The position numbers and the translations under genes are program-made. From assembly GCA_023101725.1 (NCBI GenBank), contig JALJCO010000058.1:1-64000 (forward strand): a DNA stretch of 64,000 bases. Reading direction: 5' to 3'. This document shows positions 1-12,072 of the stretch, in pieces. How positions within the stretch are numbered: the first letter of the stretch is position 1; the number at the start of each line of letters is the position of its first letter. The DNA comes from Atherinomorus stipes (taxonomy: Eukaryota > Chordata > Actinopteri > Atheriniformes > Atherinidae). The notes beneath the pieces were generated by a model. It ran no database searches. It saw only the letters and a program-made list of their open reading frames with translations, and was not told where the DNA came from.

Positions 1-74
1 CTACTCTCATGTCCTTGCCACGTGGTCTCAAACAGTCAGTAAACCACCACACTACCATAAATATTGCAATTCTA

Positions 75-1804
75 TCTTTATTGAAGCAGTCATCATAAAT
101 GCTAGATTAAATATCGCACACTGCTTCCTTACACTTTTCAGTTTGATGTTATTGTGAGAATTCATGGAAAATCCCCTCTGAAGTTCTTCTAACAAGCACA
201 TATCTACACTAAACACATTATTGACAGATTTTTTGCAAAAATCCTGCAACCTATTCCCCTACAAGCTTAATGTAAAATCGCATATGTACTTTTCAAGACC
301 TATTCCATCTAAATAATTCACCCACAAACCTCACAGGGAAATGGTCTTGCTCCTCTGTGTATTCTCATTGTGTATTTAAAGATCCTTTTTCTGTGAATTT
401 CTGTCCACATTTTCCACAGCTGAATGGTTTCTCTCCTGTGTGGACTCTCATGTGTGTGTTTAAAGATCCTTTTTCTGTGAATCTCTGTCCACATTCATCA
501 CAGCTGAATGGTTTCTCTCCTGTGTGGACTCTCCTGTGTTTGGTTAAGGATCCTTTTTCACGGAATCTCTGTCCACATTCACCACAGCTGAATGGTTTCT
601 CTCCTGTGTGAACTTTCATGTGTGTGTGTTTAAGCAAGTCTTTTGACTAAAATCTTTTCCACATTCACCACAGCTGAATGGTTTCTCTCCTGTGTGGACT
701 TTCATGTGTTGGTTTAAGTAAGTCTTTCGACTAAAATTTTTTCCACATTCACCACAGCTGAATTGTTTCTCTCCTGTGGACTCTCATGTGTTGGTTCAAG
801 CTAGTCTTCCGCCTAAAAATTTTTTTCACATTTATCACAGCTGAATGGTTTCTCTCCTGTGTGGATTCTCATGTGTTCGTTTATGTGTTTTCTTTTGACT
901 GAATCTCTGTCCACATTCATCGCAGCTGAATGGTTTCTCTCCTGTGTGTGGATTCTCGTGTGTTCATTTTAGGGTGGTCTTTGTAAAGCAAATTTTTTTC
1001 CCACATTCATCACAACTGAATGGTTTCTCTCCTGTGTGGACTTTCATGTGATGGTTTAAGCTGGTTTTTCGACCAAAATGTTTTTCACATTCATCACAGC
1101 TGAATGGTTTCTCTCCTGTGTGGATTTTCATGTGTTGGTTTAAGGTGTTCTTTTTACTAGATTTTTTTTCACATTCATTACAGCTGAAAGGTTTCTCTCC
1201 TGTGTGGATTTTCATGTGTTGGTTTAAGCTAGTCTTTCGGCTAAAATTTTTTCCACATCCACCACAGGGTATGCTTTCTCTCCTGTGTGGATTCTCATGT
1301 GTTGATTTAAGGTGGTCTTTTGACTAAATTTTTTTCCACATTCGTCACAACTGTATGGTTTTTGTCCTGTGAGGATTTTCATGTGTTTTCTAAGATCCAG
1401 TTTATGGCCACAAATTTCACCAGAAACATTACATCCAATTGTTTTTTCTCTGTGTGGACCATTTTTTGCAAACCTCACATTTTGCATTTCTTTAAAACAT
1501 TTATGTTTCAAACAGCTCAAAGATCTTTTTGTTAAGTGTCTCTGGAGAGATCCTTGGTCGTGAAACCTCTTCCCCACATTCAGAGCAGCTGAGTGAAATT
1601 TTGCCAGTGTTACACATCATATTACTGTTTACACCTGACCCATGTGCCCTGTTGTCATTCAAGCTTCCATCACATCCTGATTGGCCCACAGTTTTTCTGG
1701 TTCCTCTTTTTTGTGGAGAAGATCTGGGTCCTGCTTGTCCAGATTCCATTTTCAGGAAACCCTCTTTGTAATCACCAACAGCTGCTGTACTTCTGCAGGG
1801 AACA
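75..1804 (-). pseudogene. C2H2 zinc-finger gene, finger exon, decayed copy
   Basis: Read on the minus strand, an acceptor (TTTCAG) at 1805 opens an exon that starts like the plus-strand copy at 31415: a Ser/Arg-rich stretch, two degenerate fingers, then tandem C2H2 fingers with TGEKP linkers (a DNA-binding, nuclear protein in this family). The frame is broken at least four times: an extra base near 1570 (GAAGAGGTTTCAC), one near 1262, one in a GGGAAAAAAATTT run near 1000, and several lesions between 640 and 960. One early finger also has a Cys to Ser change (CNVS). The last intact block, about 365-637, carries three good fingers, and the conserved C-terminal CGELF finger is still legible near 280-340. 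The 3' UTR matches that of the plus copy and keeps an AATAAA signal near 75-85. No leader exons for this copy were recognised upstream (plus coordinates above 1804). Pseudogene status is strongly supported; the family call is certain. Confidence 0.85.
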
Positions 1805-1808
1805 CTGA

Positions 1809-2218
1809 AATAAAGAAAAGATCAAGCTGGATTTTAACAATATCAGTGGAGTCTAAAATACTATATAATGTTGCAGAGCAGACCTTCCGATCATTTCTGT
1901 GAAATGTTGTGTTGGCACATGCTTGAACCACGTGGGGGTTGCGTGACGTTGCATAGATAACTCTGCGGTTACAGGAGATGACAGCAGCCCAGTCGTCTTA
2001 TACTTTTATCGGCACAAGCATGTTATACAGGCTGTTATCTTGATAAAACAACGACATTAGCACCACGAAAAATGACCATTTAAAAACGTTAACCAACTTA
2101 AACGATAGCAACATGGGTTGACTGCACCAGCCGCGACTGACAAAAGACCGTAATATAAAAATAAATAAAATGCAACAATGAGGTAACTAATCCATAACAT
2201 GGGCCTAAACTAAGATAA
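1809..2218. other. no recognised feature (intron side of the minus-strand zinc-finger exon)
   Basis: AT-rich sequence upstream of the acceptor of the minus-strand finger exon. No open frame, SINE body or inverted repeat was recognised. Confidence 0.4.
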
Positions 2219-2295
2219 TGAAATGAAAAATGAATGAACAATACTTTATGTATCCCAGAAGGGAAATTCAACATTGCAAAAAGCTCACTGGTTTT
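2219..2295 (-). mobile_element. LINE 3' end stub (L2-like tail)
   Basis: The motif AAATGAAAAATGAATGAACAA followed by a GGGAAATTCA box matches the 3' tail of the complete L2-type LINE ending at 55617. Read on the minus strand it is TGAATTTCCC, then an ATAAAGTA-like stretch, then a TCATT-rich tail. Only the last ~75 bp are present, as expected for a strongly 5'-truncated insertion. Confidence 0.55.
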
Positions 2296-2494
2296 TTTTG
2301 GTTTGTTTGTTTTTTTGTTGTTATCTATGCGTGAGTTAAACGTTGGTTTAAGTCACTGGACCTACCCAATTTTAATTAATATTTCTTAGCAAACAAGCTA
2401 CGATACAGCTGTGTGAAAGTGTTTGCCCCCTTCCTGATTTCTTATTTTTTTGCATGTTCGTCACACTTTATGTTTCAGATCATCAAACATAATT

Positions 2495-3165
2495 TTTTTA
2501 CTTGTCCTGTCCAGCATCATAGCAAGCAGAATGGAAATCCGATTGCTTTATTGTGTTGAACAGTTTTGCTTTGCCAAGAGGAGCTTTATGAACACAAGGC
2601 TCCCCTTGATATCCTGTTGATTCATTTTATTTCTTTGATTAAACATTTGTCTATAACAGCATTCCATACCATACTGCTGGGCCTGACAAGGGAGAAATGA
2701 AAGTTAACGGAGGTAATGATAGAAAGTGGAACAGAGAGAGAGGAGTGAGGAAGGGGAAGAGAGAGAGAGAGGAGAGAAAACATGAATCCACTTACACAGT
2801 TCACTGGTGCATCTGTACAGAAATCCCTAAACAACATTCCAAGGTCTCTGTCGGAAAACAAAACAAGCAATCCCCCACAGGGGGACCTGCAGGTGGCTCG
2901 AGTATCCCTCAGATCATACAAACACACGCAGAACCACGCAAAGAAGAGGTACAACCTAATCAGCGCAACGGGAAGCAGAGAAAATGTAAAACCTAGTTTG
3001 CGAAACGGGAAGCAGCGTTACAGTGTCAACATGCATAATAAAGGGTGCTCTGTAGTGATACAGTCATGCAGATGCAGCCTCGTCTCTGCAAGGAGGAGGA
3101 AGCCCGCAAAGCTCACGACCCAGGCCCCCAGCAGCCACCCAGAGGCCCAGATCCAAGCCGCCCAC
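2495..3165 (+). repeat. left inverted arm of fold-back element
   Basis: Pairs with 7258-7945 in reverse complement. Landmarks in order are a CTTGTCCTGTCCAGCAT start, a GATATC-containing box, a GA-rich tract, an ATGCATAATAAAGGG box and a GCAGATGCAGCCTCGTC box. The right arm carries three copies of a TACAACCTAGTC unit where this arm has fewer. Confidence 0.7.
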
Positions 3166-3311
3166 CCAAAAGAACAGACATGCATCCCCCAGATGGCGGC
3201 AAAAGGCGGCCCCAGCCGGAGCCCCCCGCGGTCTGGGGGCCCAGGCCCCAGCAGACTTAGACCGGCAGCCGCCGGCTGCCCCAGGGGCAGGGACAGGGCT
3301 GCGCGCAGGGC

Positions 3312-3682
3312 TGCACGGTGGTGTGGTGGTTAGCACCGCAGCCTCACAGTAAGACGGTCGCTGGTTCGATTCCCGGCTGGGGAGGGGTTCGAACAATTCC
3401 AACTGTGACCTTCCTGTGTGGAGTTTGCATGTTCTCCCCGTGTATGCGTGGGTTCTCTCCGGGTTCTCCGGCTTCCTCCCACCATCCAAAGACATGCATG
3501 TTAGATTAATTGATCACTCTAAATGTGATATGAATGTGAGCATGAATGGTTGTCTGTCTCTCTGTGTTGGCCCTGCGACAGTCCAGGGTGTACCCCGCCT
3601 CTCGCCTGATAATAGCTGGGATAGGCTCCAGCAACCCCCGCGACCCTGAACTGGATAAGCGGTACAGAAAATGACTGACTAA
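3312..3682 (+). mobile_element. tRNA-derived SINE, near full length
   Basis: The head has Pol III promoter boxes: an A-box-like GTGGTTAGCACC at 3327-3338 and a B box GGTTCGATTCC at 3363-3373. The body has the teleost landmarks GTTTGCATGTTCTCCCCGTG, ATGCATGTTAGATTAATTG, AGGGTGTACCCCGCC and GGATAAGCGGTACAGAAAATG. It sits inside the left half of the fold-back element and is absent from the right half, so it inserted after that structure formed. It is a retroposed SINE, not a tRNA gene: the head does not close into a cloverleaf with a 3' acceptor arm. Confidence 0.85.
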
Positions 3683-3689
3683 AACTAAG

Positions 3690-3868
3690 GATGTTTCTGC
3701 TATAATTGTAGTTAGTTTTAGTTAGTTTTGTGAAGACATGATACAGTTTCAGTTAGTTATCGTTTTGTTAAAAACTGTCGTTTTTATTTTTATTTTAGTT
3801 AACTGAAATGTTTTTTCAATTTTAGTTTTCGTTTTTTCGTTAGTTTTAGTTAACTATAATAACCTTGC
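3690..3868. repeat. ACTAAAA/TTTTAGT-rich dispersed repeat
   Basis: Quasi-repetitive TTAGTTTTAGTTA motifs. A related stretch lies at 16905-17050 (ACTAAAACTAGACTAAAATG). It resembles a common fish repeat whose superfamily was not identified. Confidence 0.5.
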
Positions 3869-5337
3869 CCCACACACCTGACACCAGGGCGCCACCACTG
3901 CTACCACCCCTATACTCACACACACACTCCCCACACACATACCCCAACACCCACATGCACTCCCCCCCACACATGCACCCACCCGCTCCGCTCTCCGACC
4001 TTAGATACCCACACTCACTCCTCCCTTCACCCCCAACACTCTCCTCGCTCTACCCTCCACACATGCCCCCCCCCCTCCTGATACCCTCTAACACCCCACC
4101 TGCACTCCCCCACACACCTGCACTGACCCCCTCCCTCCACCCCCACCCACATACGCCCCCACCTCCCTATACCCTAATACCCCCATACACTCCCACCCTT
4201 ACATGTCGAGCCCCACCCTTCCCTCTGACCTATCACACTCCCGCCCTTTTTTCTTCAGCCCCTCACGGCCATCCCTACCAGACACTCACAAGCATTCGCC
4301 TCCTTCCCCCACCTCCTTCTCTGGCCACCCACCCTCATCTCCTCACTGTTCCAGCCCAAATTCCTCCCTCCCACATTTCCTCTTTCACACTCTCATTCAT
4401 TTGTTCTCACACATCCACCTCACTCTTACCATTGTCTCCGTGCCTCCTGGGTGGTAGCTCAGGCCGGGGGAAGGAGCCGCGAGGTCCAAGCCCCCAGCGC
4501 GTTCCTCCCCGCCCCACCCACCCCCCACCACCGGGCGGGCGTAGCCGGGATGCCTGGCCTGCTACGCCAGGCATGAACCTGGGAGGGGGGACAGGGACAG
4601 GAGCGAAAGAGGTCAGCGGCGGGGCCAGAGTCGCACTGCAGACCCCCCCCCCCCCCCCCCCAAGAGAGGCACGCAGAACTGCCTTTTGTTTTTTTGGGGT
4701 TTTTTTTTCCCCACCCCATTCTATCCTATCACCCCCACCCCCTACCCCGAACAACCCACAACTTTACCCCCGTCAACACTCCCCCATCCCATCCCCATTC
4801 TCCTCCCACCCCCTCCCTACATAGCCAGCTAGTCCCTCCCCATGCCCCCCCTCTCTTTACCCAAGCCCTGCCCCCCACCCCTCTCCTCCATACAGTCCCA
4901 CAGACAACCATACACACATCCCCCAGCACTCACGCCCCCCCCTCCAGTCATACACCCACCCACATACACCATAGATGGGGACCACGGTGCCGCCAACCCT
5001 CCCCCGCACCACAAGTCCACCCCACGCAGCCCCCGAACCAGGCGAGACCAACCTGCACTTGTGCAGGTCAGTCCCAACCAACACATTAGCCGGGCAGGAC
5101 AGGCCCCCGGTGCAGAAAAGACCCGGCCACCCTGCAACCCCACCCCACACATACACCCTAACTGACATACACACGCACACACATAGAGGCGCCTTGACCC
5201 CGGTGCAGAGACTAGACACCAGGATGTGAGGACCGGCCCAAACCAGAGGAGGCGCGTCCCACCGGCCTGCCTCCCCCCAGCGCCAAGCCAGGCCCCTGGC
5301 CCATGAGGCAGGGCCACCCCCGAGCACCAGGGCCCTG
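3869..5337. repeat. C/CA-rich low-complexity block
   Basis: Strongly strand-asymmetric sequence of C-runs and CACA, with short GC-rich islands (4440-4640) and a C18 run near 4647-4664. Long open frames through it encode only Pro/His/Thr- or Gly-rich low-complexity peptides and reflect composition rather than coding. Part of it, 4597-4785, is inverted at 6505-6680. Confidence 0.7.
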
Positions 5338-5757
5338 GATCCCTGATGCGCTGCGTGCACACGCACACTGCAAACAAACATGGAGGGAGATGATGGCGGA
5401 CTACTCAGACGGGTGTAATTAGACTAATTCTTAACAAGATGACCAGCCCACCCAAACTATAGGGCTTTTACTTAAAAGAGACAACTTCTGTCGCATGGAT
5501 GTGGCTTGGATATAAAAGACTGACAGCAGTCTCAAGAGCCAGGATACCTTCTGTTGTCTGGTCCGTGACCGTGTCGGTCTTTTTTATATATATCCAAACC
5601 ACATCCAAGCAACAGAAGTCGTCCCTCTTTTAACTACAAGCTCCTCGGTTTGGTTTGGCTGGATATCTTATTGAGAACCAATCATCCTGGTCTGAAACGC
5701 GTCTGCCACCGTCTCTCTCCATGTTTCTTTAGGTCAAGATGCGCTGTGTGTCAGACT
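5338..5757. repeat. palindrome, about 180-bp arms
   Basis: The left arm (from GATGCGCTGCGTG through CATCCATG-type boxes) pairs with the right arm ending GATGCGCTGTGTG. The loop is about 50 bp. The same palindrome, with a more truncated left arm, is at about 17330-17710. Confidence 0.65.
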
Positions 5758-6391
5758 CAGCACTACATGCACGCGGTGGCACGTGTCCGCGCACGCACGC
5801 TGCAGCATGTGTCCGTACACGCTGTGCATCTTGACAAATACAAACACTGCAGTAAGGTGCCTAATCGCGGATACTATTACCCCAGCTTTTCACCGGGTCC
5901 TTGAGCAGAGCGCAACGGCTTTGCTCCAACCTCCATGCTGCGAGCATTACACCTGCACTGTGCGCCCGCGAGCGCACCAGCTATTACGAAGCGAAGGCTT
6001 CCTAATCATGACGGAGGCTCCGATTGTTTGCTGGACATTTATTTGTTCAGCAAAGTTTACAAGAAGAGCAGCCTGAAGTTGCTGTTCAGAAACAATAATA
6101 ACAGTCAAGCGCGAGCAAACAGGATAGAACAGTTTCAGTTAAGCACCCTTCACAATAAAACACTTCCGGGTGTTTCAAAATAAATCATTTCAGGTTTAAA
6201 CAATAAACTTCTCTGTATTTATGTATTAAAATCATGTCACCAACACATCCTGCTGAGACAAAATGAAGTAGAAGAAACATTTAGTACCTACGACCTTAAT
6301 TTGTTCAGTAGATGATTTGAAACAGCATTTCCACGTTGCATTTTAAATACAAATTAGTTATTGATTAAAGTATTATTGAATTGGACACCCC

Positions 6392-6422
<31 letters not shown>

Positions 6423-6504
6423 GCTAGATCGTATGTATATCGTTATCATGATATAACATTTGTTATGTCGTGATATGGGATTTTAGTCATATCGTCCAGC
6501 CCTA
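5338..6504 (+). mobile_element. hAT-like non-autonomous element with palindromic core
   Basis: The right end reads CATATCGTCCAGCCCTAG at 6487-6504, the terminus typical of fish hAT elements (TAGGGCTGGGCGATAT in reverse). The left part is a near-perfect inverted repeat, 5338-5512 with 5565-5757. A second copy with the same order of parts is at 17320-18359. A C24 run followed by an A-run lies at 6389-6422. The left terminus is not resolved. Confidence 0.6.
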
Positions 6505-7257
6505 GTTGACGGGGTAAAGTTGTGGGTTGTTCGAGGTAGGGAGTAGGGGTGATAGGATAGAATGGGGGAGGGGAAAAAAAAGGCAGCTCTGCGTGCCTAT
6601 TGGAGAGTCTGCAGGGCCTCGGGATGGTGGGCCTGCAACTCTGGCCCCTCCGCTGACCTCCTTCGCTCCTGCCCCCCCTCCCTGGCCTGGGGTGGTCGGG
6701 TGCCCCCAGGGGCTGCCGCTGGCCCCTTTGCGGTAAATGCTGGTCGCCTGGCCGTGGGGGCGGCCATGCCCTCCCCCTTCTGCCCTGGGGGGGTCCCGGG
6801 AGGCAGGGGTACCTAATGCCAGTAACGGCTCATCTTCCAGAGGGGAATTAACACCCCCCTGGTCTCCCTTCCAAAGACCTCGCTCCCCCTCTGCTCTACC
6901 TCGTACACACACACGTAAGGTCTTGGGGAGGGTGCGTGTCAAGCGGGCGTGGTGAGGGGGGCACCAAAGTGCCTTTGTTTGCCTCATCTACAGACAGCCT
7001 GCTCCCCAGTTTTAACCACACTGAAGACACCTAAACACATAAAATAACGACAGCTCACAACTACTTTTGAGAGGCGGGCCATATAGCGTGTGGAAGGAGG
7101 GGGGGCCGGTTGAGTGGTCATACCGCCTACGCGACCCCACTCCCGACATGACTTGGCACTGCCTCTCAGTTTTAACTGCAAACAACACACATCTTACACA
7201 AAGTCATGAGCAGGGGGGGGGCAGGGTCCTTTTTTACCCAGGTCTCAGATATGGGCC

Positions 7258-7945
7258 TCTGGGTGGCTGCTGGGGGCCTGGGTCGTGAGCCTTGCGGGCT
7301 TCCTCCTCCTTGCAGAGACGAGGCTGCATCTGCATGACTGTATCACTACGGAGCACCCTTTATTATGCATGTTGACACTGTGACACTACTTCCCATTGCG
7401 ATGACTAGGTTGTACCTCTTCTCTACTTCCCATCACGCTGACTAGGTTGTACCTCTTCTCTACTTCCCATCGCGATGACTAGGTTGTACCTCTTCTCTGC
7501 GTAGTTCTGCGTGTGTTTGTGTGTGTTTGTATGATCTGAGGATATTTAAGCCACCTGCAGGTCCTCCTGTAGGGGATTGCTTGTTTTGTTTTCCAACAGA
7601 GACCTTGGAATGTTGTTTAGGGATCGCTGTACAGATGTACCAGTGAACTGTGTAAGTGGATTCATGTTTTCTCTCCTCTCTCTTCCTCTTCCTTACTCCT
7701 TTCTCTCTGTTTCACTTTCTATCATTACCTCTGTTAACTTTCATTTCTCCCTTGTCAGGCCCAGCAGTATGAAATGGAATGGTGTAATAGACAAATGTTT
7801 AATTAAAGAAATAAAATGAATAAACATGATATCAAGGGGAGCCTTATGTTCATAAAGCTCCGCTTGGTAAAGCAAAACTGTTCAACAAAATAAAGCAATC
7901 AGATTTCCATTCTGCTTGCTTCGATGCTGGACAGGACAAGTAAAA
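7258..7945 (-). repeat. right inverted arm of fold-back element
   Basis: Reverse complement of 2495-3165. It contains a small tandem expansion (7380-7500) of a unit CTACTTCCCATCNCGNTGAC that explains most of the length difference between arms. It ends in CTGGACAGGACAAG followed by an A-run. Confidence 0.7.
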
Positions 7946-8047
7946 AAAAAGAAAAAAAAATCATTGTTTTCAACTGTGATCCCATAGTTTCCAAAGAAAT
8001 GATAGTCTGTCTGTCTTCAGACATTGCAGTTTGGAATAGAATTTATT

Positions 8048-8158
8048 CCACCCTGCGACAGACTGGCGACCTGTCCAGGGTGTACCCCGCCACTGAACTG
8101 GATAAGCGGTACAGAAAATGAATGAATGAATGAATGAATGAATGAATGAATGAATGAA
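8048..8158 (+). mobile_element. 5'-truncated tRNA-type SINE with target duplication
   Basis: Only the 3' body is present: CCTGCGACAGACTGGCGACC through GGATAAGCGGTACAGAAAATG and a (GAAT)9-10 tail. It is flanked by AATAGAATTT just upstream (about 8034-8043) and AATAGAATTT just downstream (about 8160-8169), the duplication expected from LINE-driven retroposition. Confidence 0.85.
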
Positions 8159-8229
8159 GAAATAGAATTTGGAAACAAAGTGACCTTGTTTTTGACTGTC
8201 TAAAAGAGTGAAATTCATCTGAAAGATTG

Positions 8230-8236
<7 letters not shown>

Positions 8237-8324
<88 letters not shown>
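8237..8324. repeat. (AT)n microsatellite
   Basis: About 87 bp of uninterrupted AT dinucleotides next to the 3' end of the minus-strand LINE. Open frames encoding (YI)n here are artefacts of the repeat. Confidence 0.95.
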
Positions 8325-8326
<2 letters not shown>

Positions 8327-8524
8327 CAATAATTAACAATAACTTATCAGACAGTAACCAAAAAAGGAATAGGCTGAAGCACCAAGGCCTGTTCTTGCCT
8401 ATCCTGTACCATCATAGAAATAATTCACAAAGAAATATCAGGAATAGTACATCATTACAAAACACATACATACTTAAACTAAGAAATCAGATTCAATCAA
8501 ATGCCACTATAATCTTTAATAATT

Positions 8525-11486
8525 TTATATTTTAGTGTTTTTGAAAATAAACATAGAATTAAACATCTTTATTTCATCATTTAATCCCTTCCATAATTTT
8601 GCCCCCAAAACTGACACACATCTATACTTGAGATTTGTTCTGGCTTTATAGGTTTCAAACATTAGCAACCCCCTCAAAGTATAAATCCCCTGCCTTAATT
8701 TGAACATTTTTTTAATACAAGCAGGAATTGTCTTATTTACCACTCAAAACATAATTTCTAACGTTTTTAAAAATACAATATCCAGAAATTTTATTGTCTG
8801 TGATCTTATAAAAAGCTGATTTGTAGAATCACGGTATTCAGCTCCATTTATTATCTTGATAGCCCTTTTCTGCAATTTATTTATTGGATCTAAGTTTGTT
8901 TTATATGCATTTCCCCAAATTTCCACACAGTATGTCATGTAAGGCATCACAAGTGAAAAGTACAGCAAATGAAGACAGTTGTTAATCAGTAATTGTCTTG
9001 TTTTATAAAGAATAGAAATAGACTTAGATAATTTCTGTTTAACAAATTTTATGTGAGGCTTCCAGCATACTTTTATTACCCCCAAAACTTAGTTTCATAT
9101 ACTTTTTCAATTTCAACATTGTTTAAATTCAGTTTTACCTCAGTGTTAGTACTTTTACCACCAAACAACATAAATTTAGTTTTACTTTCATTTAACAATA
9201 GCTTATTGAAAGGAAACCATTTGTTTAACTTCGTCAAATTCTATTTCTACAGTTATTATCAACTTCTTTATGTTCCCTCCAGAACAAAAAAAAATTTGTA
9301 TCATCCGCAAAAATAACATATTTTAATGTATCACTTACTGTACAAATATAATTTAAATGAAGTATAAATAACTTTGGTCCCAACACTGAACCTTGTGGAA
9401 CTCCACAGATTACATGTTTAAGATCAGATTAAATATAACTAATGTCCACATATTGAAACCTATTATTTAAGAAACTTCTTAACCAAAGTTGTGCTATACC
9501 TCTTATGCTATACTGTTTACATTTCTTTAGAGGTTAAGAGTAATCGATCGTATCAAATGCTTTACGCAAATCAATAAATACACCTACTCCAAATTGCTAA
9601 TTATCTACAACTGTTGCAATGTTTTCTACAAATTCCATCACTGCTAATGATGTTGAGCAATTACTCCTAAACCCATAATGATGGTCATTCAATAAATTAT
9701 ATTTCTCAATATAGGAATCTAATCTTTTTACGAACAATTTTTCAAGTATTTTAGAAAATTGAGGCTGTAAAGAAACTGGTCTGTAATTTGACATCAATTG
9801 CTTATCTCCATTTTTATAGATTGGGATCATTTTGACTATTTTCATCTTTTCAGGAAAAATACCAGTTTGAAAAGATTTATTACAAATATATGTTAATGGC
9901 TCAAGGACACAAAAATATCCTCTTTTATAAGTGACATATTTAGATCATTGCAATCAGTAGATTTTCTACTCTTAAATTCTTTTACTACCTCTAAAATATC
10001 ACTTTCACAAACTCCCCCCAAGAAATGTATTACATTTATTGAAAGTTAAATTAAAGGTTTCATTCTTTCCATCTCTAAAAGAAATATCTTTTGCTAAATA
10101 AGGACCAACATTCACAAAATAATCGTTGAACTCATTAACCATGCCCTCAATATCCTCAATCACTGAATTATCACCTATTACAATGTTTGTTGGAAAACAT
10201 CTGTCATTGTGATTTTTAATAATCTTATTCAACACACTCCAGGTAGCCTTAATATTCTTTTTATGTTTCTGTAGCAATTGTTCATCATACATCTTCTTTT
10301 GACATCATATAATAGAAATCAATATATTTTTATATTTTTTATACTTATCCTCCTTTTCCTTTGTTCGATGCTTTAAAAATTCTTTATACAGCTAGTTTTT
10401 CTTTCTCCAATCCCTTTGTTAACCATGATTTTCTCCTCTTTTTAGAATTTTTTGTAAACTTTTTCACTGGACAATATCTATCATAAATTGTCAAAAATGT
10501 ATCCAAAACTGCATTGTAAGCATCATTGGTATCCTCCACATAAACTTCCTGCCAGTCATGATTTGCCGATACCGTTTTAAAAGCTGCAATTGCTTCAGGA
10601 GTCTTCACTCTACCTGAATGATGAGTCTGAATTTTATCTGAAAAATTAGGCTTATTATTCACTTGAAGAACTGCAAAAACAGGCAAATGATCACTTACAT
10701 CTGTCATCAATAATCCACTATTTATCTTCCCATCAGTTATATTTACAAATATATTATCAATCAAAGTAGCACTGTCCTTAGTTATCCTACTAGGCTTTAA
10801 GATCAATGGATAGAACCCAAAACTAAACATAATATCCATAAATTCAGCAGTTTTCTTATGATCATTTCATTTGATTTTAGTAAATCGATGTTAAAATCAC
10901 CACAAACAAAAGTCACATTATCATTATGCCTTTCACGTATTTCCAAAATCTTTGTATTGAAATAATCAAAACAAGATCCTGGTGTGCGATAAATGCAACT
11001 AACTGAAATATTTTTGGTTCTTTCCACCTGAATTTCAATGGTCAAACATTCCATCAGATTATCAATTACAGTTGTCATATTTTTGATAACTTTACATTTG
11101 AAACCCGAAACTACAAATATGGCAACACCCCCTCCCCTTCCATTCATTCTATTTTGCAAAAACATTTCATATCCCTCTAGTCCATCCTCCAGTTCTTTAT
11201 CATTACTTAACCATGTCTCTGAAATTGCTACAACAGAAAACTTATCTTGGAACTGTTTAAGATAGTCTTCAATTTTGGTAAAATTACTGTAAAGACTCCT
11301 ACTGTTAAAGTGTATCAATGAAAAACCCCTTTTAATATTTAACTCTTCCTCAGAATAATATTCACAGGTCGTACTATTAACATTCTGATAGAAGTGGATG
11401 TCAGGATCAATGCCATTTTCTAACTCATAAAACCTGTGATCTTGAAAATCAAAAGACTTTAAATTTGTGTGTTCACACATTGTCAT
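8525..11486 (-). pseudogene. LINE ORF2 (endonuclease-reverse transcriptase), broken
   Basis: The N-terminal frame (11486-10803) has apurinic-type endonuclease motifs: NSRSL, ISETWL and CGDFNIDL. It shifts near 10820 into a frame with DNIF and DVSDHLPVF, the conserved SDH end of the endonuclease. RT motifs follow: YRPVSL with FGFRS-like YGFRS (about 9690-9800), GVPQGSVLGP (about 9390) and the catalytic FADD box (about 9310). The C-terminal region (8744-9085, 8525-8743) holds the conserved WGNAY and GAKLWKGL blocks. At least six frame breaks separate these parts. In life it would nick target DNA and copy the element's RNA; this copy cannot. Confidence 0.8.
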
Positions 11487-12072
11487 ACCCAGATATCAGT
11501 TCCCACATGTATCCTACTGATCACATCACACCAATAAACAAAAGAATAACATTTCTCCATAAATTCATTGTTTTTCATTTATATCTCTCAAGATCCTTGA
11601 TATGTCTGACAGCAATGACTTTGGCCTGTTCTGGTGTACCACTGAGTCTTATGAATACCTACAGTTCCTTGTCCAAGTGTCTTGGATGCGCTTTTCCTTC
11701 TTCAGGAGTCTTGCCTGCTGTGCGATTTCAGCATTTCTCTTTGTGAGATGCTCATTTACATATACTCCTGTTCCCTTCAATTTCTTTGCAAGCTTTAGCG
11801 CCTCAATTTTTTGTTTTCTGTTCACAAATTTGATTTTGATGGTTGGCCTCTTGTTCTGATTTTGTGTGATAGTGTGACATGCAGCTATATTTTTACTATC
11901 CAGATGGATGTCTTTATCATTGAAAAATTTAATGACTTGCTGTTCCAGTAAAAGTTTTTCACCTCTTGGTGCATCCTCACCCTCCTTGTTGCCAGCTGTG
12001 ATCCGTACATAAGAGTAGTGTTTTGTCTCCAGCCCAGATATCACAACATCTTCCATTCTTGCATATTGTCAG

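Larger units (their letters stand above)
2400..7945. mobile_element. large fold-back element with long inverted arms
   Basis: The outer arm 2495-3165 is repeated in inverted orientation at 7258-7945, at clearly high identity (by eye) over about 670 bp. An inner pair, about 4597-4785 and 6505-6680, is also inverted. The left side extends further out with a fish repeat beginning CAGCTGTGTGAAAGTGTTTG that the right side lacks. Between the arms lie a SINE, C/CA-rich low-complexity DNA and a hAT-like element. No transposase frame was found, so the element is non-autonomous or its coding part is lost. The superfamily is unknown; the arms could also come from two inverted insertions of one repeat. 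Confidence 0.6.

Noticed and set aside
3325..3400. tRNA gene
   Set aside because: A and B boxes are present but belong to a SINE head; no complete cloverleaf. The same holds for 53450-53535 and 37391-37450.
3865..4824. 319-codon Pro/His/Ser/Thr-rich open frame
   Set aside because: It follows a C/CA low-complexity tract; several frames on both strands are open for the same reason and no domain or splice context supports it.
4829..5381. Long minus-strand frames of 174-182 codons, Gly/Cys/Trp-rich
   Set aside because: Antisense of the same C-rich block; composition-driven with no family resemblance.
8043..8339. (YI)n peptides
   Set aside because: Translation of the AT microsatellite.
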